A stretch of 47,925 nucleotides of DNA from CAYYYG01 sp964591375 (GTDB taxonomy: Bacteria > Patescibacteriota > Microgenomatia > UBA1406 > GWC2-37-13). Numbering within the stretch: the first letter of the stretch is position 1; every line of letters begins with the position of its first letter. The stretch covers positions 1 through 47,925 of the forward strand of contig CAZQAU010000010.1 of the NCBI GenBank assembly GCA_964591375.1, read 5' to 3'. The notes beneath the pieces are model-generated. The model made no database searches. It was not told where the DNA came from and saw only the letters and a list, made by a program, of their open reading frames with translations. Positions 7,829 to 15,975 of this stretch are shown here, one piece after another. The translations under genes were made by a program, and so were the position numbers.

Positions 7829-9451
7829 ATGAAGAAAAAAATTTCTACATTTTTAACGTACCATATAACGTATCTGTTGCTAATAATCTTTTTAGGATTC
7901 TTCGCCTATGTTAATACGTTGGGAAATGGGTTTGTTTCCGATGATTTAGTAATTATTAGTCAAAATAAGTTAATTGGCTCGCCGATGTATTTTTGGTCAT
8001 CTCCAGCCGCTATCGTACGACCATTTTTTTATTATGTTATGTATCAACTCTGGGGAGCTAACCCGTTACCGTTTCATCTTCTGAATATTTTTTTTCATCT
8101 GGGAACAGCTATTTTGCTTTATGTTTTGGCTTTTTATACGACACACAAAAAAAATGTGTCTTTTATAGCGGCGTGTATGTTTGTTGTACACCCAGCCATT
8201 TCAGAAGGTGTGACTTGGATTTCCGGTGGTAATTATCCCCAATACGGGTTTTTTATGACAATAGCCATACTTTTTTACATATTTCGTTACCGGCATAAAA
8301 GGTTTTTATCTCTATCTGTCTTCTTTTATATTTTGACGTTACTCTCTTCGCAAAAAGCTGTGATTTTGCCATTGGTACTTATGACTTATGAATACTGTTT
8401 TGGTTCGCTGAAAAAAAACTGGAAAGATAATGTGCCCTTTATAGCAGTAAGCATACTTTATGCAATATTATATTTATTCAAAATAGGACCCCGGATTGAT
8501 AGTTTGGATAATGATTATTATGTAGGAGGAGGGAAGTTTGAAAATATTTTTTTGAAATTACCTTTTGCAATAACTTCGTACATACAGCTACTTTTTTATC
8601 CGAATCGTCTTACATTGTATCATTCAGAGTTGATGAATCCCTTTGAGTATGCCGTCCGACTCATAGGGTTTATTTTCTTTATATTTATCTTGTTCATAAC
8701 GCACAATAAAAATAAACAAATATTTTTCTGGCTGGTTTTTTTTATTCTTAATTTGCTTTTAGTTTTAACTCCATTAAAGGTTGCTTCAACCATCGCAGAA
8801 CGCTATATGTATTACGCATCATTTGGAATTATTATCAGTATAGTGCTTTTTTTTAGTCAGCTATTGCGCCATATAAAGATGAAAAAATTGATAGCGTGCG
8901 GAGTGGGATTAATAATTTTTGCATTAATGATTCGAACTTTTGTACGTAACTTCGATTGGAGTGAAGAGTTGGTTTTTTGGTCTCAAACAGCCCGCGCTTC
9001 ACCAAATTCATTTAGCGTACAAAACAATCTAGGAGCTGCATATGCGCGCATTAATGAAGATAAGAAAGCAGCGCAGGCATTTAAAGCAGCCATTGAACTT
9101 AATCCACAGTATGCGGACGCGTACAAAAATTTAGGGTATATATATTTAAAGCAAAATAATCCTGATATAGCTTTAAAATATTATGCCAAAGCTTTGCAAT
9201 TAAATTCTCGTAACTGGGAATTTTATAATGATTTGGGAGCTGCTTATATAGCTAAAAAAGATTATAACAAAGCAGAAAAACATTTTATCCAATCGCTGCA
9301 TATTTCCCCAAATAACGAACTTGTTTATATAAATTTAGCTAGAACATACTTAATGCAAAATAATAAACAAAAAGCAGTTTCAATATTAAAAGAACTTTTA
9401 ATAATTAATCCAAATAATGAATGGGCAAAACAGTTATTACAAGAGATATAG
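7829..9451 (+). CDS. Multi-spanning membrane protein with C-terminal TPR repeats
   Basis: 540 aa from the preferred start. About ten hydrophobic helices (residues about 10-380) are followed by at least four tetratricopeptide repeats (about 395-535; NLGAAYARINEDKKAAQAFKAAIELNPQYADAY and similar). An acidic pair VSDDLV follows the first helix, as in GT-C mannosyl/arabinosyltransferase-like proteins, and the layout resembles the TMTC/DUF1736 group of O-mannosyltransferase-like proteins. Transfer of a lipid-linked sugar to exported proteins is plausible but not shown. Confidence 0.7.
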   Translation: MKKKISTFLTYHITYLLLIIFLGFFAYVNTLGNGFVSDDLVIISQNKLIGSPMYFWSSPAAIVRPFFYYVMYQLWGANPLPFHLLNIFFHLGTAILLYVLAFYTTHKKNVSFIAACMFVVHPAISEGVTWISGGNYPQYGFFMTIAILFYIFRYRHKRFLSLSVFFYILTLLSSQKAVILPLVLMTYEYCFGSLKKNWKDNVPFIAVSILYAILYLFKIGPRIDSLDNDYYVGGGKFENIFLKLPFAITSYIQLLFYPNRLTLYHSELMNPFEYAVRLIGFIFFIFILFITHNKNKQIFFWLVFFILNLLLVLTPLKVASTIAERYMYYASFGIIISIVLFFSQLLRHIKMKKLIACGVGLIIFALMIRTFVRNFDWSEELVFWSQTARASPNSFSVQNNLGAAYARINEDKKAAQAFKAAIELNPQYADAYKNLGYIYLKQNNPDIALKYYAKALQLNSRNWEFYNDLGAAYIAKKDYNKAEKHFIQSLHISPNNELVYINLARTYLMQNNKQKAVSILKELLIINPNNEWAKQLLQEI

Positions 9452-9489
9452 TGATTGAGTAAGATAAAAAAATACAGTAATATAACCTT

Positions 9490-9885
9490 ATGAATGAAAA
9501 AATAATCGGATACGTTTTATTGACCACAGGAGTTTTGATTATTATTTTTTCCGCGATCAGCGTGTTTTCTGTTTTTACAAAAAGAAGTGAACCAATAAGT
9601 CTTTTTACCTTGAAAGGAATTGCTATCGATTCGAGCGCATTAACCCCACAACTAGATTTAAGTACTGTGCCTGGTCTGAACATACCGCAAAAACAAGTAT
9701 CTAAACCCGTCGAAATTATTCCGGCGGAAACTCTTAACAGTTCTGCCAATATTTTTGCTCATTTGGCACTGATGGGATTCTTACTTAGTGTCGGGGGACA
9801 AATAGCTGCGATAGGTACAAATTTATTAAGACCCATTGTAGTTAAAACACCGCACGAAATCTTAAAAACCACTGGGGAAATATAG
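9490..9885 (+). CDS. Unknown protein with two membrane helices
   Basis: 131 aa. Helices lie near residues 5-29 and 88-115. They enclose an external loop of about 55 residues containing SSALTPQLDLSTVPGLNIPQ, and a short cytoplasmic tail follows. I do not recognise the family. It lies 38 nt after the TPR protein and just before the envelope-stress cluster. TAATAT near 9477 may serve as its -10. Confidence 0.55.
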   Translation: MNEKIIGYVLLTTGVLIIIFSAISVFSVFTKRSEPISLFTLKGIAIDSSALTPQLDLSTVPGLNIPQKQVSKPVEIIPAETLNSSANIFAHLALMGFLLSVGGQIAAIGTNLLRPIVVKTPHEILKTTGEI

Positions 9886-9892
9886 GTTTTTA

Positions 9893-9910
9893 TTCTTACT
9901 ACATTCTTAC
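9893..9910 (+). promoter_or_regulatory. Direct repeat TTCTTAC x2 upstream of the 9955 operon
   Basis: TTCTTAC occurs at 9893-9899 and 9904-9910, exactly 11 bp apart. A -10-like CATAAT (9943-9948) lies 32 nt after the second copy. The 11-bp pitch suits an OmpR/PhoB-type regulator, which binds tandem half-sites. The same motif precedes 11195 and 11865. Confidence 0.4.
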
Positions 9911-9954
9911 TGCGTTTTTCTTCTATTCTCAAAGCATATAGGCATAATCATGCT

Positions 9955-10182
9955 ATGAATATTTCTGAAGTTTTTTATGTAATCGTTACCATTTCCTCGA
10001 TCATCGTCGTGTTTTTGTCGATATATGTGGTGGTGCGTTTTATAAAAACACTAGAAGAAATAGAGTTATTTCTTAAAGATATGCGGCATCTTACAACCGA
10101 GAGTCATAACTCTCCTAAGGTAGGGGCAGGCATCTTGGGGATAACCGCTAACATATTACAATTTATTGCAGGAAGGAGGTGA
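9955..10182 (+). CDS. Small membrane protein with coiled tail
   Basis: 75 aa. One membrane helix (about residues 6-29) is followed by an amphipathic helix VRFIKTLEEIELFLKDMRHL and a short hydrophobic C-terminal stretch. It resembles the short DUF948-like proteins often paired with YtxH proteins. Its stop at 10180-10182 overlaps the ribosome-binding region of the next gene, so the two are co-transcribed. Function unknown. Confidence 0.6.
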   Translation: MNISEVFYVIVTISSIIVVFLSIYVVVRFIKTLEEIELFLKDMRHLTTESHNSPKVGAGILGITANILQFIAGRR

Positions 10183-10187
10183 ATACA

Positions 10188-10451
10188 ATGGCAGATAAGA
10201 AGATAGTCGATGCTTTAAGCGCTGGTGTATTGGGTGCAGCGATCGGAGTAGCAGCTACGAAAATAATGTCCGATCCAGAAATGAAAAGTAAAGCTGTAGA
10301 AGCATTTCATAGGGTGAAAAAATATGCTCTTGATGGAGTAAGTGAAATGAAAAAAAACACACAAGAATTGCAGAGCACCTCACAGGAAGCAATGACTGAA
10401 ACCAAAAACAAACTGGGAAAAGCCGCCTCTCAAAGCTTAAAAACAGTCTAA
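10188..10451 (+). CDS. YtxH-like small stress/envelope protein
   Basis: 87 aa. A glycine-rich hydrophobic segment (LSAGVLGAAIGVAATKIMS) is followed by a long charged helix, the YtxH layout. AAGGAGG at 10173-10179 is 8 nt upstream of the ATG at 10188. A GTG at 10179 would put the Shine-Dalgarno sequence inside the gene, so it is rejected. The exact function of YtxH proteins is unknown; Bacillus members belong to the general stress response. Confidence 0.65.
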   Translation: MADKKIVDALSAGVLGAAIGVAATKIMSDPEMKSKAVEAFHRVKKYALDGVSEMKKNTQELQSTSQEAMTETKNKLGKAASQSLKTV

Positions 10452-10461
10452 CGTTTATTAT

Positions 10462-10486
10462 ACCCGGACTCATTTTGAGTCCGGGT
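10462..10486 (+). terminator. Perfect 11-bp hairpin after the YtxH-like gene
   Basis: ACCCGGACTCA (10462-10472) pairs perfectly with TGAGTCCGGGT (10476-10486) around a TTT loop. There is no T-run after it, so it could equally be an mRNA-stabilising hairpin, but its place just after the operon fits transcription termination. Confidence 0.6.
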
Positions 10487-10502
10487 AATGATACAATTAT
10501 GT

Positions 10503-11090
10503 ATGAAAGTTTTAAAAGGATCACATGGGGCCATTTATACTAATAAGAAAGTCAAAACAACGTCTCAAGAAAAAAAAATGAGTTCTGACGTTAACAGATA
10601 TCTTACTTCTAAAAAAACTGACTCTCAGACTCCAGCTCAAGTTAAACCATCTGAGCGTAAGGCTACTCCTATTGTTATTATTCACACAAAAAATGAGTCA
10701 CATCCTTTAGCGGCGTCACAGGTGTCACGCGAACTGCTAAGAATAAAAGGATCTTGGCCATTTGATCTGGCTCCGGATGAATTAATAATAGAAGAAAAAA
10801 GATTAATTATTAAAAGAAATAATTTTCCTTTTGGTGGTTCAGTCGTTACTTTACCTTTACAAAAACTAACCACATTTGAAGTTAATCAGGCTTATTTTTA
10901 TTCAGCATTATATATAAAAGGCGAGGGAAATATACTCAATACAATTATTCAGTGGTTAAAGCCCGAAGATGCACTGAAAGCAAAAGAAGTTGTGGATGGT
11001 CTCCGTTTAAAAGAAAGCGAATCTATAGAAATAAAAACAGAGAATAAAGAAGAGATGGTTGAAGCCTTAAAAACTCTCGGGCAGACGTAA
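10503..11090 (+). CDS. Protein with PH-like domain, unknown function
   Basis: 195 aa from the ATG at 10503. A charged, disordered N-terminus (about 65 residues) precedes a bacterial PH-like beta domain (about 70-170) with GSWPFDLAPDELIIEEKRLIIKRNN, a pattern seen in small membrane-stress proteins. A TACAAT -10 (10492-10497) ends 5 nt before this ATG, which rules out the upstream ATG at 10488. It is the middle gene of the envelope-stress cluster. Confidence 0.6.
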   Translation: MKVLKGSHGAIYTNKKVKTTSQEKKMSSDVNRYLTSKKTDSQTPAQVKPSERKATPIVIIHTKNESHPLAASQVSRELLRIKGSWPFDLAPDELIIEEKRLIIKRNNFPFGGSVVTLPLQKLTTFEVNQAYFYSALYIKGEGNILNTIIQWLKPEDALKAKEVVDGLRLKESESIEIKTENKEEMVEALKTLGQT

Positions 11091-11114
11091 GCACAACTAA
11101 AATTACTTGCAGAA

Positions 11115-11135
11115 TTCTTACTTCATTTTTCTTAC
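11115..11135 (+). promoter_or_regulatory. TTCTTAC pair upstream of the YflT-like gene
   Basis: TTCTTAC at 11115-11121 and 11129-11135, 14 bp apart rather than 11. A -10-like TATTAT begins at 11151. Possibly the same regulator as at 9893 and 11763. Confidence 0.35.
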
Positions 11136-11194
11136 ATTTTGATGGGTAAATATTATTATAGGAATATGATTATTAGTTTATTAAGTTAAATTAT

Positions 11195-11743
11195 ATGAAA
11201 ACAATCTTAGGAGTATTTTCAACACGGGAAGATGCCGATGATGCGTTAGATGAATTGGAAGAGAATGGTTATGGGGTCAAAGATATTTCAATAATGATGA
11301 AGGAAACTCAACATATCGGCCAGATAAAAGATGCAGGTATAGATGAGATAGGAGAGAATACGGTTACAGGCGTTACTACCGGGGCAGCAATAGGAGGTAT
11401 TGCGGGACTTCTCGTCGGTATCGGTGCTGTTACAATACCAGGAATAGGCGCTTTTCTTATCGGCGGACCTATAGCTCTTGCTTTAGGTTTGACGGGTACT
11501 GCTGCAACTACTATAACCGGTGCAGTCACCGGCGGATTTACAGGTGGATTCCTGGGAATGCTTACGAGCTTAGGTTTCTCGGAAGAGGTAGCTAAAACGT
11601 ATGAGTCATATATAAGTCGAGGCGCAATAATACTTGCTGTTCCCATCGATACGCGATTGGAAATCGATGAAGTCAAGAGTATCTTTGTTGATAACAAGGC
11701 TGAGCAAATAGAAATTATAAACGCCTATTCTCGAAATGGCTAG
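11195..11743 (+). CDS. General stress protein with YflT-like domain and glycine zipper
   Basis: 182 aa. The N-terminus MKTILGVFSTREDADDALDELEENGYGVKDISIMMK is a ferredoxin-like YflT/17M-type stress domain. The middle (about residues 55-130) is a glycine-zipper membrane region (GAAIGGIAGLLVGIGA...). The tail returns to the ferredoxin-like fold. Homologues are induced by heat or low temperature; the mechanism is unknown. It lies between two other stress-type genes that share TTCTTAC repeats. Confidence 0.72.
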   Translation: MKTILGVFSTREDADDALDELEENGYGVKDISIMMKETQHIGQIKDAGIDEIGENTVTGVTTGAAIGGIAGLLVGIGAVTIPGIGAFLIGGPIALALGLTGTAATTITGAVTGGFTGGFLGMLTSLGFSEEVAKTYESYISRGAIILAVPIDTRLEIDEVKSIFVDNKAEQIEIINAYSRNG

Positions 11744-11762
11744 ATGTGCCAGCCGGACAATA

Positions 11763-11780
11763 TTCTTCATGTTTTCTTAC
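11763..11780 (+). promoter_or_regulatory. TTCTTMM direct repeat upstream of the GlsB-like gene
   Basis: TTCTTCA (11763-11769) and TTCTTAC (11774-11780) are 11 bp apart. A -10-like TAATAT (11813-11818) follows 32 nt after the second copy, the same geometry as at the 9955 gene. Confidence 0.4.
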
Positions 11781-11864
11781 TTTGTTTTAATTATCCCTTC
11801 ATTAAGTAAAGGTAATATTAAGAAATGTTATTAAAACAAATTGAAAGAAAGGAGGTGAAAGAAT

Positions 11865-12116
11865 ATGAATATCTTAATGTGGATTCTGTTGGGAGCTTTA
11901 GCAGGATGGTTAGCATCTCTTATTATGAAGACAGACGCTAAACAAGGGACAGTAGCCGATATCGTTTTGGGAGTGTTAGGAGCAGTGGTTGGAGGATTTG
12001 CGATGAACATCTTTGGACAACCAGGTGTAACAGGCTTTAACCTCTATAGTATTCTGGTCGCCGTATTGGGTGCGATTATAGTAATATATTTAGGCCGTGC
12101 GATGCACAGAGCGTAA
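11865..12116 (+). CDS. GlsB/YeaQ/YmgE family stress membrane protein
   Basis: 83 aa. Three hydrophobic segments with GALAGWLASLIMKTD...GTVADIVLGVLGAVVGGF, the transglycosylase-associated-protein signature. Homologues are envelope or acid-stress proteins with no proven enzyme activity. A strong AAAGGAGGTGA Shine-Dalgarno sequence sits just upstream, unlike most genes here, which have none. A hairpin at 12137-12170 ends the unit. Confidence 0.85.
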   Translation: MNILMWILLGALAGWLASLIMKTDAKQGTVADIVLGVLGAVVGGFAMNIFGQPGVTGFNLYSILVAVLGAIIVIYLGRAMHRA

Positions 12117-12136
12117 TAATGATACAATTAATAAAA

Positions 12137-12170
12137 CATAAGCAAGGGGACAATCACACCCTTGTTTATG
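12137..12170 (+). terminator. 12-bp hairpin after the GlsB-like gene
   Basis: CATAAGCAAGGG (12137-12148) pairs with CCCTTGTTTATG (12159-12170), with one G-U pair. It lies between the GlsB-like gene and the kinase-like gene. The T-run is weak. Confidence 0.5.
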
Positions 12171-12182
12171 TTTGTGAAGTTT

Positions 12183-12833
12183 ATGAATAAAAATTTAAAT
12201 AAACAAATTTTAACTGATGCATATCATGCTCTTAAATCACCTCTGGTGAGTATAAAATCTCTGCTTTTTGTGCTTAAAAAAACCTCTCATAATACAACTG
12301 CCTTTGAAGAAAAAATCAATCAGATCGAAAATAAAACAGATATATTACATTATAGATTGGAAACGTTTTTAAATTATTTGCAATATAAAGAAAAAACAGT
12401 TGATTTTTTATATTCTTTTTTCGACATAATTATTCTTATACAAAGAGTAATAGGCGATATAGAAGAAGTTTCTAAACGTAACAAGATACTTTTTAAGAAT
12501 AATGAGAAACACATAGTTATGGGAGACGAAGGGCAGCTGTATGAAGCATTAAGAATATTGCTGGGACAGAGTGCTTCGATGTCGCAAACTATGCAGATTG
12601 AAGTGGTGTCAGAAAAAAAAGATATCGTTATTGCTGTTGGTCTTACAAAAATTGAGGCACAGCCAATGCCCGTCAACCGTGATGAAGAAAACATTCAAAA
12701 ACAAAGATTATTTATTGGAGAGCAAATTATTTATTTACATGGAGGCAAAATAAGGTTTGATAGTCAGAATTCGATTACTAGTATAAGTATTCCCAAGAAA
12801 GCATATGCAAGGAAAAACAAGATTACTCTTTGA
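12183..12833 (+). CDS. Degenerate sensor-histidine-kinase-like protein
   Basis: 216 aa from ATG 12183. AYHALKSPLVSIKSLLFVL (H15) resembles an HisKA H-box. The following helix pair and the segment GDEGQLYEALRILLGQS resemble the start of a HATPase domain, but clear G1/F/G2 ATP-binding boxes are missing. LHGGKIRFDSQNSITSISIPKK matches a kinase C-terminus. There is no sensor domain or membrane helix. It may be a phosphotransfer protein or a non-catalytic partner. Its 3' end overlaps the opposing response regulator by 11 bp. Confidence 0.6.
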   Translation: MNKNLNKQILTDAYHALKSPLVSIKSLLFVLKKTSHNTTAFEEKINQIENKTDILHYRLETFLNYLQYKEKTVDFLYSFFDIIILIQRVIGDIEEVSKRNKILFKNNEKHIVMGDEGQLYEALRILLGQSASMSQTMQIEVVSEKKDIVIAVGLTKIEAQPMPVNRDEENIQKQRLFIGEQIIYLHGGKIRFDSQNSITSISIPKKAYARKNKITL

Positions 12834-13494
12834 TAGTATAACCAAAGCCACGAATTGAGTGAATAAGTTTCTTTTTAAAATCAGAGTCGATTTTTTTGCG
12901 CAGATATCCCATATATACATCTACGACACGGCTTTCTACTTCAAGGGAATAAGACCAGACGCGGTTTAATATCATCTCCCGAGTCAGCACAACCCCTTTA
13001 TTCTGAAGTAAATACTCCAGAAGCTTAAATTCATGAGGTGTAAGGTTAATAACTTTTGTTCCCCGACGTACTTCAACTTTTTTTGTGTCCACAACCAGGT
13101 CACCGATCTTTAAGGTTTCATCCACTGTGACGCTCTGTCTGAGCCGTGCTTTGATACGGGCAAGAAATTCATCTGGTATAAATGGTTTGGTAATATAATC
13201 ATCGGCCCCCACATTTAATCCCTGTACTTTTTCTGATATAGCTGCTTTCGAAGTAAGCATAATAATGGGTAATTTAGGATGAGCTTTTCGGATTTCTGCA
13301 CATACACCTTCTCCTTGCATGTCAGGAAGATTGAGATCAAGTATAACCAAGTCCGGTTCTTGTTCATCTATGGTGTTTACGCCTTCAATTCCCTTGGAAA
13401 CAGATTTGACGGTATAGCCGTTTTTTATAAGAAGATCCTTCAAATATTTTAGAAAATCTTTGTCGTCTTCGATAATAAGTACAGAAGGTGTCAT
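12823..13494 (-). CDS. OmpR/PhoB-family response regulator
   Basis: 223 aa. The receiver domain has acidic pocket D10/D11, phospho-acceptor D53, T81 and K103. The C-terminal winged helix (about residues 125-222) contains LTPHEFKLLEYLLQNKGVVLTREMIL...VDVYMGYLRKKI. The start at 13494 is supported by TATAAT (complement of 13501-13506) 6 nt upstream; longer frames lack support. It faces the degenerate kinase tail to tail with 11 bp overlap. Direct TTCTTAC repeats nearby are candidate binding sites. Confidence 0.9.
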   Translation of the reverse strand: MTPSVLIIEDDKDFLKYLKDLLIKNGYTVKSVSKGIEGVNTIDEQEPDLVILDLNLPDMQGEGVCAEIRKAHPKLPIIMLTSKAAISEKVQGLNVGADDYITKPFIPDEFLARIKARLRQSVTVDETLKIGDLVVDTKKVEVRRGTKVINLTPHEFKLLEYLLQNKGVVLTREMILNRVWSYSLEVESRVVDVYMGYLRKKIDSDFKKKLIHSIRGFGYTIKE

Positions 13495-13537
13495 TGATCT
13501 ATTATAACACACGAACCGTGTCTTTATTGCTGTTTGG

Positions 13538-13813
13538 TTAGGAGATATTTTTCCATTTCCACCATTTAAGAAGCTTGGGATCAGGATTATTGTTGGAGGC
13601 AAAATATACTGCACAGCGAAATACATACAATAGGCAACGATCAATGCGTTGACCTTTTAACAAACAAAAATCGTGGTACATTTTTTCTGGATTTTGATTT
13701 TTTAAATCAGCAATGGAACGAAAGCCTAGTTCCCATAAATCAGCGGCAATGGATTTGCCGACACCAGGGATTTTTTGGAATTCTTTTAGGATGCTGATTT
13801 TTAAGCTGTTCAT
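13538..13813 (-). CDS. Cdd1 family helix-hairpin-helix protein
   Basis: 91 aa. An HhH motif IPGVGKSIAADLWELGFRSIADLKNQNPEKMY occupies the first half. The C-terminal RCLLYVFRCAVYFASNNNPDPKLLKWWKWK is the conserved Cdd1 (pathogenicity locus) ending. Non-specific DNA binding is likely from the HhH; the biological role is unknown. TATAAT (complement of 13821-13826) is 7 nt before the ATG. Confidence 0.85.
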   Translation of the reverse strand: MNSLKISILKEFQKIPGVGKSIAADLWELGFRSIADLKNQNPEKMYHDFCLLKGQRIDRCLLYVFRCAVYFASNNNPDPKLLKWWKWKNIS

Positions 13814-13855
13814 CTCTTATATTATAATTCAAAGGTTTTTTTTTATTTAGACCGA

Positions 13856-13861
13856 TATAAT
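13856..13861 (+). promoter_or_regulatory. -10 element of the dus gene
   Basis: Perfect TATAAT 7 nt before the ATG at 13869. Leaderless type. Confidence 0.6.
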
Positions 13862-13868
13862 ACTACAT

Positions 13869-14849
13869 ATGCAAACTGTTTGGCAAAAATTACCGAAGCC
13901 ATTTTTTGTTCTGGCTCCCATGGAGAATGTAACAGATACTGTTTTCCGACAGATAATCATCCGCTGTGGTCGACCAGACATTTTTTTTACCGAATTTACT
14001 AATGTGGATGGTATGGTATCAAAGGGAAGAGACAGAGTTATCCATCGTCTTCAATTCAGTGAAATTGAGCGACCTATTATTGCCCAGATCTGGGGAAATA
14101 ATCCAGATCATTATTATGAAGCGGTAAAACTTATCAAACAGATGGGGTTTGATGGAGTAGATATAAATATGGGATGTCCAGCTAATAAAGTAGTAGCTAA
14201 AGGATTCTGTGCCGGACTGATACGTAACCCTGATTTGGCCCGTGAAATAATTGTGGCGACGAAAGAAGCGGCGGGAGATCTGCCCGTCAGTGTAAAGACA
14301 CGTATTGGGTACGAGAAGATTCAAACAGAAGAGTGGGCTTCCTTTCTACTACAATTTAATTTGGCAGCGCTTACTATACATGGGAGAACAGCAGCTGAGA
14401 TGTCTAAAGTACCCGCTCATTGGGAAGAGATTGGTAAGGTTGTAGCTTTACGTGACAAACTAAAGGTTAATTCCGTAATCATTGGAAATGGCGACATAAA
14501 AAGCCGGGAAGATGGTCTGACAAAGTTTGCAGCGCATCACGTAGACGGACTCATGGTAGGTAGAGGAATCTTTGATAATCTCTGGCTTTTTAATAAAGAT
14601 CAATCCAGTGAATTAATATCACATAAAGACAAGTTGCAGCTCATGATTGAACATATAAAATTATTCACGAAAACATGGGGAAAAGGAAAGAACTATGAAA
14701 TACTGAAAAAATTTTATAAGGTATATGTCTCGGGTGTGCCTGATGCTGCACAACTGCGGGCAGAACTCATGTCGTATAAAACAACGGATGAAACAATCGA
14801 CTTTTTGCTAAAAAGGATAGATTCATTAGGGAATAAATCTTCGGCTTAA
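13869..14849 (+). CDS. dus: tRNA-dihydrouridine synthase
   Basis: 326 aa TIM-barrel flavoenzyme that reduces uridine in tRNA D-loops using FMN and NADPH. Signatures are APMENVTDTVFRQI near the N-terminus (FMN site), DINMGCPANKVVAKGFCAGLIRNP with the probable catalytic Cys in GFCAGL, SVKTRIGY, TIHGRT and IIGNGDI. The short helical tail is family-typical. Position specificity cannot be told from sequence alone. The 3' end overlaps the opposing receiver gene by 24 bp. Confidence 0.92.
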   Translation: MQTVWQKLPKPFFVLAPMENVTDTVFRQIIIRCGRPDIFFTEFTNVDGMVSKGRDRVIHRLQFSEIERPIIAQIWGNNPDHYYEAVKLIKQMGFDGVDINMGCPANKVVAKGFCAGLIRNPDLAREIIVATKEAAGDLPVSVKTRIGYEKIQTEEWASFLLQFNLAALTIHGRTAAEMSKVPAHWEEIGKVVALRDKLKVNSVIIGNGDIKSREDGLTKFAAHHVDGLMVGRGIFDNLWLFNKDQSSELISHKDKLQLMIEHIKLFTKTWGKGKNYEILKKFYKVYVSGVPDAAQLRAELMSYKTTDETIDFLLKRIDSLGNKSSA

Positions 14850-15200
14850 CGTAATAAGATCCTCTATATCGAATGGTTTCTTAAGAAATCCATCAGCGTG
14901 AGCTTCATGAGCAATCGATTCTATATTCATATTCGCAGACAGCATAATTACAGGTACATCTTTAGTAACAGTATTGTGTTTTAATAGTTTAATCACATCG
15001 CGTCCATCAACTCCCGACATTAAGACGTCAAGATAGATAAGAGAAGGAGAAGGTGTTTTTGTAAAATAGCTATCAATATTTTGAGGGTTATTTATACTTT
15101 CAACTGTGTAGCCTTCGGCTACCAATACTGCCTCAGTTGCCTCAAGAATTGCCAGATCATCATCGATTATCCAGATATGTTTATTTTTTTGGTTTGACAT
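14826..15200 (-). CDS. Stand-alone receiver-domain response regulator
   Basis: 124 aa CheY-like receiver with no output domain. Acidic pocket D13-D15, phospho-acceptor D58 (IYLDVLMSGVDG), S88 and K108 are all present. It probably works through protein-protein contact or in a phosphorelay; the nearby degenerate kinase is a possible partner. TATACT lies about 10 nt upstream of the ATG on the coding strand. Confidence 0.87.
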   Translation of the reverse strand: MSNQKNKHIWIIDDDLAILEATEAVLVAEGYTVESINNPQNIDSYFTKTPSPSLIYLDVLMSGVDGRDVIKLLKHNTVTKDVPVIMLSANMNIESIAHEAHADGFLKKPFDIEDLITLSRRFIP

Positions 15201-15304
15201 GCTTTTTGTGAGTATACATCAACCGACAAATAAAATGTAGCCGCATCGTTATTAAACATATTACGATACGTAATAATACCGAAGAACGAGGTGTTGAAGC
15301 GATT

Positions 15305-15886
15305 TTATATAAGCTTTAATACATTCCACCAGTTTTTTATATATTCTGCACGGCGATTCTGATATTTTAAATAGTAGGCATGTTCCCAAACATCAATCCC
15401 AATTAATGGGATGTGCTTATTTATGTGAGGAGAATTTTGATTGGCTGTTGAATAGACCTCTAACTCTTTTTTGTCATTTTCAACTAACCATGCCCATCCG
15501 CTTCCGAAACAATTAAGAGCCGTATTAGTAAAAATTTCTTTAAATTCATCAACAGAGCCAAAAGTTTTTTCAATACGTGCAATCAGAGATTCATCACGCT
15601 CTTTTTTTGGTCCCATTATCGACCAGAAAAAAGTATGGTTAAGATGTCCGCCCCCGTGATTTTGAAATATGACCAAATCTTTTTTTTCCATGTCAAGAAT
15701 TAAAATATCCTTCATGAGTCGATCAACAGGTTGTTCTGAGTATTGTGGATATTTTTCAAGTACGCCATTTAATTTATCGATATAGGCCTGGTGATGTTTG
15801 GAGTAATGAAGTTCCATTGTCTGAGCATCAATAAAGGGTTCAAGTGCATTATATTCGTATGACAGTTTTGGCAAGATATGTTTCAT
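15305..15886 (-). CDS. sod: Iron/manganese superoxide dismutase
   Basis: 193 aa. N-terminal LPKLSYEYNALEPFIDAQTMELHYSKHHQAYIDKLN holds the first metal ligand histidine. FQNHGGGHLNHTFFW gives the second. DVWEHAYYLKYQNRRAEYIKNWW gives the Asp and His ligands. It converts superoxide to peroxide and oxygen. There is no signal peptide, so it is cytoplasmic. The metal cannot be assigned with certainty from the sequence. Confidence 0.95.
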   Translation of the reverse strand: MKHILPKLSYEYNALEPFIDAQTMELHYSKHHQAYIDKLNGVLEKYPQYSEQPVDRLMKDILILDMEKKDLVIFQNHGGGHLNHTFFWSIMGPKKERDESLIARIEKTFGSVDEFKEIFTNTALNCFGSGWAWLVENDKKELEVYSTANQNSPHINKHIPLIGIDVWEHAYYLKYQNRRAEYIKNWWNVLKLI

Positions 15887-15960
15887 ATGAATACGTTACC
15901 ATATTCACCATCAAATGCAAGTAAAAAAAATGTTAGAGATTGGAAAGAAATATATCCTGA

Positions 15961-15966
15961 TATAAT
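15961..15966 (+). promoter_or_regulatory. -10 element of the VTT membrane protein gene
   Basis: TATAAT ends 9 nt before the ATG at 15976. Confidence 0.5.
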
Positions 15967-15975
15967 TTTAAAACA

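Noticed and set aside
12823..13644. Long form of the OmpR-type regulator
   Set aside because: The extra 50 residues overlap Cdd1 on the same strand and do not match the family; TATAAT supports the start at 13494.
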